Positions 51,407-60,659 of a stretch of DNA of 64,000 nt are shown piece after piece. Source of the stretch: Streptomyces sp. NBC_00094 (GTDB lineage Bacteria; Actinomycetota; Actinomycetes; Streptomycetales; Streptomycetaceae); contig NZ_JAPEMB010000001.1 of the NCBI RefSeq assembly GCF_026343125.1, positions 6,887,501 to 6,951,500 on the forward strand, read 5' to 3'. The position numbers were made by a program, and so were the translations under genes. Under the pieces are notes generated by a model. That model saw only the letters and a program-made list of their open reading frames with translations, ran no database searches and was not told the DNA's origin. The number at the start of each line of letters is the position of its first letter. The first letter of the stretch is position 1.

Positions 51407-54400
51407 CACTGCTCCCAGGACCGGAACGCCCGCAGGCGCTCCGGTGTCGTCACGAGCTCCAGCCGCTCGTCGTCCGGGTCGCCGCCACCGAGCGCGGCCA
51501 CCAGCCGACGGGCCGGCACATTGCGCGGCGTGTGCTCCGCCGTGATCCGCACCGCCGTGCAGCCGAGCGCCTCGGAGCGGTCGGCCAGCCACTGGAGCAG
51601 CCGTTCCTCCACCCCGCGGCCGAGCGCACGGCAGCTGAGCGCCCAGCCCAGGACGTCCAACCGGTCGCCGTCCCGGCGGACCGCCAGCAGCCCGATCTGG
51701 CCGTAGTCACCGAACCGGTCGCGGGCCGAAGCCGTCCACACCTCACCCCGCCGCAGCCACCGCTCCACGTCGCCGCCGTCGGCCGACCGTGCGCGAAGGG
51801 TGAACTGGTTGGTGCGCCGCACGAGTTGGGTGCACCGAGGCATGTCGTCCTCGGACACGGGCCTGATGTCGACCTCGAGCTTCAGCTGGTCGAGGAACTC
51901 CTCGAAGCCGGTCCGCTCGCGTACGACGTCCCGTACCTGCTCCTGCCGGTAGAACTCCGACCGCAGGGCGTCCTCGGCCGTCGCCGCCAGGGGGACCAGC
52001 GGCCACAACCGGTCCAGGAAGGACTCCAGTTCCCCGGCGGCGGGGCAGGTCACGGACAGCACCTCGGGCAGCGCGGACCTCATGGAGGCGACCTCGACCG
52101 GGTTGTCGTCGAGGAAGAGGAAGCTGTCCGGCCCGAGGCCGAGCGTCCGCGCCGCTGCCTCCAGCCGCTCGGCCTTGCGGCCCCAGGCAGCCGAGACCAC
52201 GCTGAAGTGCTCGGCCCGCAGGACGCTGTCCGGGCGCTCCAGGACGGCCCGCACCGTGGCCTCGTCGTTGTTGCTGACCAGGACCAGCAGGGTGCCGGCG
52301 GCACGCCACTGGAGGAGGCGCCGGGCGAGCAGCGCGCGGGGACCGCCGAGGTCCACGTCGTCCGGGCCGCTCTCTCCCGCCACGCCGCTCCACAGCGTCT
52401 CGTCGCCGTCGACGGCGATCACCTTCGGCGGGGTGCGGCGGACGGTCCGTACGACATCGGCCAGGGTGAGTGCCACGGCGGCCTGGAACTGGGGGGTGAA
52501 CGGCAGGTGGGCGAGCTCCTCGGTCCTGCCGTCGAAGGGCTCGTCGACGGCATGCCACCGGGTCCAGTCGGCGGGGCGCAGGAGGGCGATGCCGGGGAGT
52601 TCCGACAGCTGCGCGGCCACGTCCCGCTCCCACCGCTCCAGGCGCGCGTCGCGGCGGGCGGACGGCAGGATCCCGACGATCAGCGGCGTCCGGGTCCGCT
52701 CGGACAGTGCGCGCAGGGCCGCGGGGTACTCCGTGCGGAGTTCGTCGAGCAGCTCGTCGGTCACCGGCCCGAACCGCTCCAGGTCGGTGGCCCGCAGCAG
52801 GACGGCACCGATCGCCGTCGAGGGCCGCGAGAAGACCCCGGCGGGATCCCGCAGGGCGGCCGGCACGTGATGGTACGGGGCCTCCACGACGCCCGTCCCG
52901 GGGTTCCCCGCCTCGTGTGAGGGGCCGTCGCCCAGCGCCGCCTCGCACATCAGGGGCAGGTCGCCCAGGGCGAAGGTGGCGGCTAGGGCGAGCGAGCCCT
53001 CGGGCGTCGATGCCGGGACGGGCGTGGGCGTGGGCGTGGGGGTGGGGGTGGGGGTGGGAGGGAGGGTGAGGATGGGTGTGGGTTCGGGTGTGGGTACGGG
53101 TGTGGGTTCGGCCGCCGGTACCGGTACCGGTACACCTTCGGCCTGGGCCGAGGGGCGGGCCGGGGTGCCGGGCTCGTCGGCCACCTCGGCGAGCAGGCGC
53201 AGGTACTCCTCCCCGATCCCGGTGGCGGCCGTCTCGTCCATGATGTCGAGGTTGTGGTCCAGCCGCAGCCAGCCGATGCCCGGCGTCATGGTGACCATCA
53301 GATCGACGTCGGAGTACCCGGTCCCGGACGGAAGGAACTCCAGTGCGCCGAGTCCGGCCTTCGAGGACCGCATGTAGTTGAAGTAGACCTCGACCAGCGG
53401 CGCGTTCTTCCGGTACAGCCCCTGGGCGGCGAGCGCGGACAGGGTGTCGGAGAACATGGCGCCCTTGGTCAGCAGCCGGTCGAAGCGGTCGTCGGTGCGG
53501 CGCAGCACCTCGTCGATCCGCTCACCCCGCGCCGCCTGGGCAGGGAACGGCACCGGCACGCCGAAGAAGCCCACCGCGTCGAACGCGTCGACGTGGATAC
53601 GGGTGTCCACCGGGACGGCGAGCACGAACCGGTCGCGCTCCCGCAGCCGGGCGAGGAGTACCGTCAGGGTGCCCAGGCAGAAGGCCGCCGGCGTGATGGC
53701 CAGCAGGCTCGCCCGGGACGCCACCCGCTCCATGAGCCCGTCGGGGATCTCCAGCGTCACGCTGCCCGCCCGGAACGAGCGCGCCTCGGGGCGAGGCCTC
53801 GTGAGCGTCAGGTCCAGCCTCCGACTGCCGGTGAACTCCTCCCGCCAGGCCGCCGCCGCGCCGTCCCGGCCGCCGACCGGTCGCGCCGTCTGCGACTGGA
53901 GGAGGAGATCGATGTCGCGGTTGGAGACGGTGTCGCCGAGCGGCGTGCCGGACAGCTCGGCATCGATCTCGGCCGCCACCAGCAGCAGTGACTGCAGGTC
54001 ACCCACGCCGTGGTGGGCGCCGAAGAGCAGGGTCTTGCCCCGGGCGCCGCAGTCGAGCAGCTCGAACCGCCACAGCGGTGCGACGGCGAGGTCGAACGGC
54101 GGCTCCAGGAGCTCGCGGAGCCGCCGGTCGATGTCGGGGTCCGCGGCGTCGCCGAGCTCCGACCACCGCAGCAGGGGGACGTCCAGGTCCCGCTGGACCC
54201 GCAGTCGCCGCTCCTGCCCGGTGCCCGTGAGGATCGCCGTACGCAGGGCCGCGTGCCGTCCGGCCAGCCGGGTGAGGACGTCGGTCAGTTGCCGGCGCGT
54301 GGCGGGCACCGTGAGTCGTACCGCGAGCCCGATGGCGTGGGCCGCGCTCGGTGCGCCCGGCTGCGCGCTGCGCAGCAGACGCACCACGTCACGGGTCGCC

Positions 54401-57400
54401 GGCCGGAGCTCGTACGCGGGCACGTCGGAGGCGGTGGCAGTGGCGGTGCCCGTGTCGGTGCCGGTGCCGGTGCCGGTGCCGGTGTGCGGCGTCGCGGCCG
54501 GTACCGGCTGCCGCTCGCCGGGCGCGCCGCCGGCCTCCGAGCCGCCGGCCTCCATGCTGCCGCTCTCTACGCCGCCGCCGGCCGCTCCGCCGCCCTTCGC
54601 GGTGCCGCCCTCCGCGGTGCCCGCCTGCTCGACCAGCGCGTCGCGCAGGTCGCTCGCGAGGCCGCGGAGGTCCGCCGCCGAGAACACCGCCGACGCCGCC
54701 AGTTCGACGCCGAGCTCACGGACGAAGGCGTTGCGCAGTCTGACGAGCATCAAGGAGTCGAAGCCGAGCTGCTTCAGGGAGGTGGCCGGGGTGAGGCCCG
54801 TGACGGCGCCTCCGGCCACGTCCTCGACCGTCGCCCGTACGTACGATTCGATCAGGTCGGTCTGCTCCTCCGGCGTCGGCAGGGCGAGCACCCGGGCGGC
54901 GAGTCCGTCGGCGACCGGGGCACCGGCCGTGGCGGGGACGAGCTCGCGCAGGAGCGGGCGCGACCGTGCGTCCGCGTCGAGCGCGAGCGCCCGCCGGTCC
55001 AGCGCGAGGGGCGCGAGCTGTCGACGCCCCGAGGACAGCACCCGCTCGAACAGCTCTCCTCCCTCCTCCGCCGAGAAGTCGAGGAGGCCCGACCGCGCCG
55101 TGCCGGTGATCCGGGTGTCGGACTCGGTGACCATGCCGACCTCCGCCCAGGCACCCCAGTCGAGGCTGAGGGCGGGCCGGCCGGTGAGCGAGAGGTGGTG
55201 CGCCCAGGCGTCCATGAAGGCGTTCGCCGCGCAGTACGGGCTCTGCCCGGCCGAGCCCAGCAGGCCCGCGGCCGACGAGAACAGGACCAGGGACTCCGCC
55301 TCCGGCACCAGTTCCGTGAGCAGCGCCGTACCGAGCACCTTGGGGGCCAGGACGCCGCGCACCCGCTCCGGTGTCAGGTTCGGGAGGGTCGCGTCGTCGA
55401 GGACGCCCGCGGCGTGGACGACGCCGGTGATGCCGCCGGGCAGCTCCTGCCGCAGCAGGTCCAGCGCCGCCGCGAGGCCGTCCCGGTCGGCGACATCGGC
55501 CTGGGCGAGGTGGACGGTGACACCGCGTTCGCGCAGGCCGTCGACCCACCGCGCCGCGTCCACCGAGGGTGCGCCGCGGCTCATCAGGGCCAGCCGGCCC
55601 GCCCCCTGCCGCACCAGCCGGTCGGCGACGACCCGGCCGAGGCCACCGAGACCGCCGGTGATCAGGTACGTGCCGTCGGGGCGGATCCCCGCGTCGCCGC
55701 CGTGGTCCGGCCGGGTGGGCGCGAGCCGCGGTACGAGCCGGCCCGTGCCGCGCAGCGCGACCAGCCGTTCGTCGTCCGCGTGCCGCAGCTGGGTCCACAG
55801 CGCGTCCGTCCCGCCGCCGGACGGCAGGTCGACCAGGGTGGTCCGCAGTTCCGGGTACTCCAGGGCCACCGCGTTGCCGAATCCCCAGCCGAGCGCCTGC
55901 TGGGGGTGGGTCACCTCCGTGCTGCCCCCGGCCGGCTGACTGCCGCGGGTCACGAGGAACAGGCGAGGGCTCGGACCCTGGGGACGGCCGGCGAGCACGC
56001 GTACCAGGTTCAGGGTGCTCAGGCAGCACAGCAGGGCGGCTTCCTCGGCCGATTCGGCCGAGTCGACGGCCGGGGCGTCCAGGCCGAACAGGTGGACCAC
56101 CCGCTCGGGAGGCTCCTCCGTGAACGCCTCCTCGAACAGGCGCTCCAGGTGCCGCGGATCCCGTGGGTCGATCACGTAACGCCCGGGCTCCTCGGCGGCG
56201 AACGCGTCTCCCTTCCGGGCGAGCACGTACGGCACCGAACCGAGCCGGCGACCGATCTCGTCTCCCACGCCCGCGTCGTCGGCCAGGATCAGCCACCTGC
56301 CGCGGGCCGGCGGTTCACCGGCGGACGGCCGGGGCTGCCAACGCACCTCGTACAGCGCCGAGTCCAGCGGTGACAGAGCGGCCAGTTCGAGCCCCTCGAT
56401 CTCGGCGACCGGCCGTTCCTCCTCGTCGAGGAGACGCAGGTCCAGGGTGACGGTGTCCCCGGCCGGCTCCCGCAGGGCGCAGGTGACCCAGACCGGGGCC
56501 GTGCGCAGCCCGGTGAGGCGCAGCCGGCCGATCCCGGCGGGCACGAACGCCTTGCCGGTGGGGGAGCCGCCCGGGAGCGCGCCCGTGTGGAAGGCGGAGT
56601 CCAGGACCGCGGGGTGCAGCAGGTGCCCGGCGCCGGGCACGCGCGCCAGCCTGCCCAGTGCTTCGGACGGCCCGCGCAGGCCCTCGGTCAGGCCGCGGAA
56701 GGCCGGCCCGTAGTCGATGCCCGCCGCGGCCAGCGCGGCGTAGACGGCGGCCATGTCGGCCGGCTCGGTGCAGCGCTCCCGGAGCGCGGCCGGCGTCCCG
56801 CCCGGGGTGGTCTTGTCGGTCCCGGTCCCGGTCCCGGTCCCGGACTCGGTGCCGGACTCGGACTCGGGCGCCGTCCCTGGTACGGCGGCGGCGACGCTCC
56901 CGATCACGTGCCGTACCCATGGCGTCGGCCGGGCGCCGGGCGTTCTCGACGCGATGGCGAAGCGCCCGTCCCCGTCCTCGCCGCCGGTCCGCAGGACCAG
57001 TTGCAGCCGGACCGGAGTGTCGGCGTCCAGCCGGAGCGGCTGCTCGAACCGGACCCCCGTCAGCTGGACCTCCCCGGCCGCCGCGAGTGCGGTGACCGCT
57101 TCGAGAGCCATCTCCAGGAACGCGGCGGCGGGCAGCCAGACCTCCCCGGCGACCCGGTGGTCGAGCAGGTAGGCGAACCGGCCGTCGGCGAGGTCGATGT
57201 CGGTCTGGAAGACGTGCCGACCGGGGTCGTCGCTGGATTCGACGTGCGTGCCGACGAGAGGCGCCCCGTCCCGCCCGGCCGGGCGTACGGCAGCGGGAGA
57301 CAGCCAGTGGCGTTCCCGGGAGAAGGCGTAGGTGGGCAGATCGGCCGGGGTGCCCGCCGGGAACAGTGCCGGCCAGTGGGGAGTGCGGCCCGCGCCGTAC

Positions 57401-60400
57401 AGCTGCCCGAGCCGCTCCAGCAGGACGTCGTGGCCGCCCTCGTCCCGGCTCAGCGAGCCGACGGTCGCGATGTCGACGCGGGCTTCCGCGGCGATGGACT
57501 CGATCGACTGGACCAGCGACGGGTGCGGGCTCGGCTCGACGAAGTACCGGATGCCGTCGTCCAGCATCCGCCGCACGGTGTCGGCGAAGCGCACGGGTTC
57601 GCGCAGGTTGCGGTACCAGTAGTCGGCTTCCAGCGACTCCTCGTGGACCGGCTCGCAGGAGACCGTCGAGTACCAGGCGACGGAGGTCGGATACGTGACG
57701 ATGCCGTCCAGCTCGGCCAGGATCGTCTCGCGTACGGGCTCGACCTGCGCGCTGTGGGAGGCGTAGTCGACCGGGATGCGCCGGTTGAACACCTCGTCCC
57801 GCTCCAGGCCGGCCAGGAGGGCCTCCAGCGGCTCCACCTCACCGGCCACCACCGTCGACATGCCGCTGTTGACCGCGGCGACGGACAGTCCCGTGCCCAG
57901 CGCCGCGAGCCTCGCCTCGACCTCTTCGAGCGGCAGCGCCGCCACGGCCATCCCCCCGGTCCCGGTGATCTCCTTCAGGGCCTGGCTGCGCAGCGCGACC
58001 ACGGCGGCCGCGTCGTTGAGGCTGAGCGCACCGGCGATGCAGGCCGCGGCGACCTCGCCCTGGCTGTGGCCCACCACGGCGTCCGGCACCACACCGTGGG
58101 AACGCCACACCGCCGCGAGGGCCACCATGACGGCGAACAGCACGGGTTGCACCACATCGACGCGCTCCAGGGGCGGGGCGCCGGCGTCGCCGCGCAGAAC
58201 CGCGTGCACCGACCATCCGGTGTACGGGCGCAGCGCCGCGTCGCAGCGATCGATCTCGTCCGCGAACACCGGTGAATCCGCGAGCAGTTCGCGGCCCATC
58301 CCGGCCCACTGCGACCCCTGCCCGGGGAGTACGAAGGCCAGCTTCCCCGAGGGGATCACCTGTCGGGGTCCCACGACGAGGCCCGGCGCGCTCCGCCCGG
58401 AGGCGAGGGCGCGCAGCCCGGTCAGCAGGTCCTCGCGGTGCGCCGCCACCACGGCGGCGCGGTGCTCGAAGTGCGTACGGTGGCGCGCCAGCGTCCGGGC
58501 CACGTCCGGCAGTGGCAGTGGCAGTGGCAGTGGCAGTGGAAGTGAAAGTGGCAGCGTCGTCGGCTCTGATGATGACAACGACTGTGACTGTGACCGCTGT
58601 TGATTGCTCGTCAGTGCGTCGAGCAGCCGGCCGGCCTGTTCCCGCAGCGCCGGAAGACCGCGGGCCGAGAGCGGGAACAGCGTCGCGACCTCCGTCTGCC
58701 CCGTCCGCTCCGGTGTCCCGTGCCCCCTACCCGAGGCCGCCGGGTCCTGCGGCGCCTCCTCCAGGATCACGTGCGCGTTGGTGCCGCTGATCCCGAAGGC
58801 GCTCACCCCCGCGCGGCGCACGCGGGCGCCGCGCGGCCACGCCCGGGGACCTCCGCACACCTCCAGTCCGCCGGCGGTCCAGTCGACGTGCTCGGTCGGA
58901 TTCTCGGCGTGCAGCGAGGCCGGAAGGAGTTCGTGCTCCAGGGACAGCACCGTCTTGATGACGCCGCCGATACCCGCCGCGGCCTGCGTGTGGCCGATGT
59001 TCGACTTCAGCGACCCCACGGAGAGCGGCCGGTCCGCCGGGCGGTCCGGGCCGAAGACGTGGGCCAGCGCCCGCCCTTCGATGGGGTCGCCGAGCGTCGT
59101 GCCCGTACCGTGCGCCTCCACGTAGTCCAGGTCGTCCGGCCGGAGTCCGGCCGCGTCCAGCGCGGAGCGCACGACGCGCTCCTGCGCCCGTCCGCTCGGG
59201 GCGGACAGGCCCTGGCTGCGGCCGTCCTGGTTGATCGCGGAGCCCTTGACGACCGCGAGGACCCGGTCGCCGTCCCGGCGCGCGTCACGGAGCCGCTTCA
59301 GCACCACCAGGCCGCAGCCCTCGGCCCACACCACGCCGTCCGCGTCATCGGCGAACGGCCTGCACTGCCCGGACCTCGACAGTCCGCGGAGCCTGCTGAA
59401 CTCGACGTGACCGCGCGGGCCGACCATCACCGTCGCGCCGCCGGTCACGGCGAGGTCGCACTCGCCGCTCCTCAGCGCCTGCGCGGCCAGGTGCAGTGCG
59501 ACCAGTGAGGAGGAGCAGGCGGTGTCGACGGTCACGGCGGGTCCCTCCAGACCCAGCGTGTAGGCGAGCCGGCCGGAGGCCACGCTCGCCGCCGCACCCG
59601 TGCCGACGTGCCCGTCCAGCATCTCCAGCGGGGCCGCGCTCAGGTAGCCGCTCTCGTACAGGCCGATGTAGACGCCGGTGGCGCTGCCGTCGAGCTCCTC
59701 GGGCACCAGCCCGGCCCGCTCGATCGCCTCCCAGCAGGTCTGCAGCAGCAGCCGCTGCTGCGGATCCATCGCCGCGGCCTCCCGGGGCGTGATCCCGAAG
59801 AACGACGCGTCGAAGCGGTCGATGTCCTTGAGGAACCCGCCCCGTAGCGTGTACGCCTTGCCGACGGCCTCCGGGTCGGGGTCCAGGAGTCCCTCGGTGT
59901 CCCAGCGGCCGTCGGGGACCTCGGACACGGCGTCCTCGCCCCCGACCAGCAGCCGCCACAGTCCCTGCGGATCGTCCGCGCCGCCGGGGAAGCGGCAGGC
60001 CATCGAGATGATCGCCACCTCGTCAGGACCCACCGCGCTCCCGTACTCCGACTCCGAGTCCGACTCCGACCGTGTCCCCTTCCCCCGGCTTTCCCGGCTT
60101 TCCCGGCTTTCCCGGCTCTCCCGGCTCTCCCGGCTCTCCCGTGTCACGGGGGCGGCGGGCCGGTCGGCGGCGCCGGAGGACAGGGCCTCGGCCATCGACG
60201 CGATGGTGGGGTGGTCGTAGGCGAGGGTCGGGTCCAGCTGCCGGTCGAGCCGCTCGGAGAGGCCGGCGGCCAGAGCCACCAACTGGAGCGAGCCAAGCCC
60301 GAATTCGGCGATCGGCCGGTCCACCCCGATCTGGTCAGGGGCCAGTCCTGCGCTGCCGGAGACGGCCTCCACCAGCCACGCTCGCAGCGCTTCGGCGGAG

Positions 60401-60426
60401 ATGTCGCCGGACTTCTTCGCAACCAT
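51406..60426 (-). CDS. Type I PKS fused to condensation and FkbH domains
   Basis: A 3,006-residue megasynthase. Order: ACP1 (~10-85, Ser46 in GLGSLQL), an (ESR)n linker, then KS (136-560: Cys304 in DTACSSS, His439, His479). AT (~695-1000) has Ser788 in GHSQG and YASH at 888-891, predicting methylmalonyl-CoA. DH (~1055-1350) has His1090 in DHRVAGEVWLP and Asp1276. KR (~1580-1770) has GGLGGLG, LDD (B-type hydroxyl) and Tyr1731. ACP2 has Ser1891 in LGFDSL. A condensation domain (~2003-2440) carries HHGVGD at 2138-2143, and a PTPTP linker precedes an FkbH-like HAD/GNAT region (~2530-3006: DGDETLWSGVAGE at 2673). There is no ER, so the product keeps a double bond if DH is active. I recognise no characterised enzyme with this ending. 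Confidence 0.92.
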   Translation of the reverse strand: MVAKKSGDISAEALRAWLVEAVSGSAGLAPDQIGVDRPIAEFGLGSLQLVALAAGLSERLDRQLDPTLAYDHPTIASMAEALSSGAADRPAAPVTRESRESRESRESRESRESRGKGTRSESDSESEYGSAVGPDEVAIISMACRFPGGADDPQGLWRLLVGGEDAVSEVPDGRWDTEGLLDPDPEAVGKAYTLRGGFLKDIDRFDASFFGITPREAAAMDPQQRLLLQTCWEAIERAGLVPEELDGSATGVYIGLYESGYLSAAPLEMLDGHVGTGAAASVASGRLAYTLGLEGPAVTVDTACSSSLVALHLAAQALRSGECDLAVTGGATVMVGPRGHVEFSRLRGLSRSGQCRPFADDADGVVWAEGCGLVVLKRLRDARRDGDRVLAVVKGSAINQDGRSQGLSAPSGRAQERVVRSALDAAGLRPDDLDYVEAHGTGTTLGDPIEGRALAHVFGPDRPADRPLSVGSLKSNIGHTQAAAGIGGVIKTVLSLEHELLPASLHAENPTEHVDWTAGGLEVCGGPRAWPRGARVRRAGVSAFGISGTNAHVILEEAPQDPAASGRGHGTPERTGQTEVATLFPLSARGLPALREQAGRLLDALTSNQQRSQSQSLSSSEPTTLPLSLPLPLPLPLPLPDVARTLARHRTHFEHRAAVVAAHREDLLTGLRALASGRSAPGLVVGPRQVIPSGKLAFVLPGQGSQWAGMGRELLADSPVFADEIDRCDAALRPYTGWSVHAVLRGDAGAPPLERVDVVQPVLFAVMVALAAVWRSHGVVPDAVVGHSQGEVAAACIAGALSLNDAAAVVALRSQALKEITGTGGMAVAALPLEEVEARLAALGTGLSVAAVNSGMSTVVAGEVEPLEALLAGLERDEVFNRRIPVDYASHSAQVEPVRETILAELDGIVTYPTSVAWYSTVSCEPVHEESLEADYWYRNLREPVRFADTVRRMLDDGIRYFVEPSPHPSLVQSIESIAAEARVDIATVGSLSRDEGGHDVLLERLGQLYGAGRTPHWPALFPAGTPADLPTYAFSRERHWLSPAAVRPAGRDGAPLVGTHVESSDDPGRHVFQTDIDLADGRFAYLLDHRVAGEVWLPAAAFLEMALEAVTALAAAGEVQLTGVRFEQPLRLDADTPVRLQLVLRTGGEDGDGRFAIASRTPGARPTPWVRHVIGSVAAAVPGTAPESESGTESGTGTGTGTDKTTPGGTPAALRERCTEPADMAAVYAALAAAGIDYGPAFRGLTEGLRGPSEALGRLARVPGAGHLLHPAVLDSAFHTGALPGGSPTGKAFVPAGIGRLRLTGLRTAPVWVTCALREPAGDTVTLDLRLLDEEERPVAEIEGLELAALSPLDSALYEVRWQPRPSAGEPPARGRWLILADDAGVGDEIGRRLGSVPYVLARKGDAFAAEEPGRYVIDPRDPRHLERLFEEAFTEEPPERVVHLFGLDAPAVDSAESAEEAALLCCLSTLNLVRVLAGRPQGPSPRLFLVTRGSQPAGGSTEVTHPQQALGWGFGNAVALEYPELRTTLVDLPSGGGTDALWTQLRHADDERLVALRGTGRLVPRLAPTRPDHGGDAGIRPDGTYLITGGLGGLGRVVADRLVRQGAGRLALMSRGAPSVDAARWVDGLRERGVTVHLAQADVADRDGLAAALDLLRQELPGGITGVVHAAGVLDDATLPNLTPERVRGVLAPKVLGTALLTELVPEAESLVLFSSAAGLLGSAGQSPYCAANAFMDAWAHHLSLTGRPALSLDWGAWAEVGMVTESDTRITGTARSGLLDFSAEEGGELFERVLSSGRRQLAPLALDRRALALDADARSRPLLRELVPATAGAPVADGLAARVLALPTPEEQTDLIESYVRATVEDVAGGAVTGLTPATSLKQLGFDSLMLVRLRNAFVRELGVELAASAVFSAADLRGLASDLRDALVEQAGTAEGGTAKGGGAAGGGVESGSMEAGGSEAGGAPGERQPVPAATPHTGTGTGTGTDTGTATATASDVPAYELRPATRDVVRLLRSAQPGAPSAAHAIGLAVRLTVPATRRQLTDVLTRLAGRHAALRTAILTGTGQERRLRVQRDLDVPLLRWSELGDAADPDIDRRLRELLEPPFDLAVAPLWRFELLDCGARGKTLLFGAHHGVGDLQSLLLVAAEIDAELSGTPLGDTVSNRDIDLLLQSQTARPVGGRDGAAAAWREEFTGSRRLDLTLTRPRPEARSFRAGSVTLEIPDGLMERVASRASLLAITPAAFCLGTLTVLLARLRERDRFVLAVPVDTRIHVDAFDAVGFFGVPVPFPAQAARGERIDEVLRRTDDRFDRLLTKGAMFSDTLSALAAQGLYRKNAPLVEVYFNYMRSSKAGLGALEFLPSGTGYSDVDLMVTMTPGIGWLRLDHNLDIMDETAATGIGEEYLRLLAEVADEPGTPARPSAQAEGVPVPVPAAEPTPVPTPEPTPILTLPPTPTPTPTPTPTPVPASTPEGSLALAATFALGDLPLMCEAALGDGPSHEAGNPGTGVVEAPYHHVPAALRDPAGVFSRPSTAIGAVLLRATDLERFGPVTDELLDELRTEYPAALRALSERTRTPLIVGILPSARRDARLERWERDVAAQLSELPGIALLRPADWTRWHAVDEPFDGRTEELAHLPFTPQFQAAVALTLADVVRTVRRTPPKVIAVDGDETLWSGVAGESGPDDVDLGGPRALLARRLLQWRAAGTLLVLVSNNDEATVRAVLERPDSVLRAEHFSVVSAAWGRKAERLEAAARTLGLGPDSFLFLDDNPVEVASMRSALPEVLSVTCPAAGELESFLDRLWPLVPLAATAEDALRSEFYRQEQVRDVVRERTGFEEFLDQLKLEVDIRPVSEDDMPRCTQLVRRTNQFTLRARSADGGDVERWLRRGEVWTASARDRFGDYGQIGLLAVRRDGDRLDVLGWALSCRALGRGVEERLLQWLADRSEALGCTAVRITAEHTPRNVPARRLVAALGGGDPDDERLELVTTPERLRAFRSWEQ
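60082..60141 (-). repeat. (Glu-Ser-Arg)n microsatellite linker in PKS
   Basis: On the plus strand, copies of CTTTCCCGG and CTCTCCCGG alternate. They encode about six ESR units between the first ACP and the KS. A 9-base period keeps the frame and gives a highly charged linker likely to vary in length between strains. Confidence 0.85.
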
Positions 60427-60540
60427 GTCGGAACCGTCTCCTCGGGCTCGTCGGCGGGCTTCGTCTGCGCCGGCTCCCGCGGCGGACCGTGTGCTTTCGC
60501 GCGCGATCGGCGCTCGCGATCGACGCGATCGTGCTTCGCC

Positions 60541-60606
60541 GGCGTGGCAATGGCGTGGCAATGGCGCGGCATTGGCACGTCGATGGCACGTCGATGGCGC
60601 GCTCAC
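60541..60606. promoter_or_regulatory. 11-base direct-repeat array upstream of PKS gene
   Basis: Six consecutive 11-base units lie in the 233-base gap before the PKS start. On the plus strand they are GGCGTGGCAAT twice, GGCGCGGCATT, GGCACGTCGAT twice, and GGCGCGCTCAC. On the minus strand TCGACGT occurs twice with four bases between. SARP activators bind heptamer direct repeats with exactly this 11-base period and often a TCGA core. No -10 box is obvious at the usual spacing. Confidence 0.5.
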
Positions 60607-60659
60607 GCTCGCGTCCGCACTCTCGGCCGGCGCGCTCGCGCTTCGTACAGGAGGGAGCT

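Noticed and set aside
49247..51706. Long plus-strand open frame opposite the carrier-reductase gene
   Set aside because: Composition is typical of antisense high-GC frames, and the minus strand has clear carrier and reductase motifs.
51406..53100. FkbH domain as part of a methoxymalonyl-ACP pathway
   Set aside because: The other genes of that pathway (dehydrogenases, O-methyltransferase) are absent from the visible operon, and the AT motif YASH indicates methylmalonyl-CoA.
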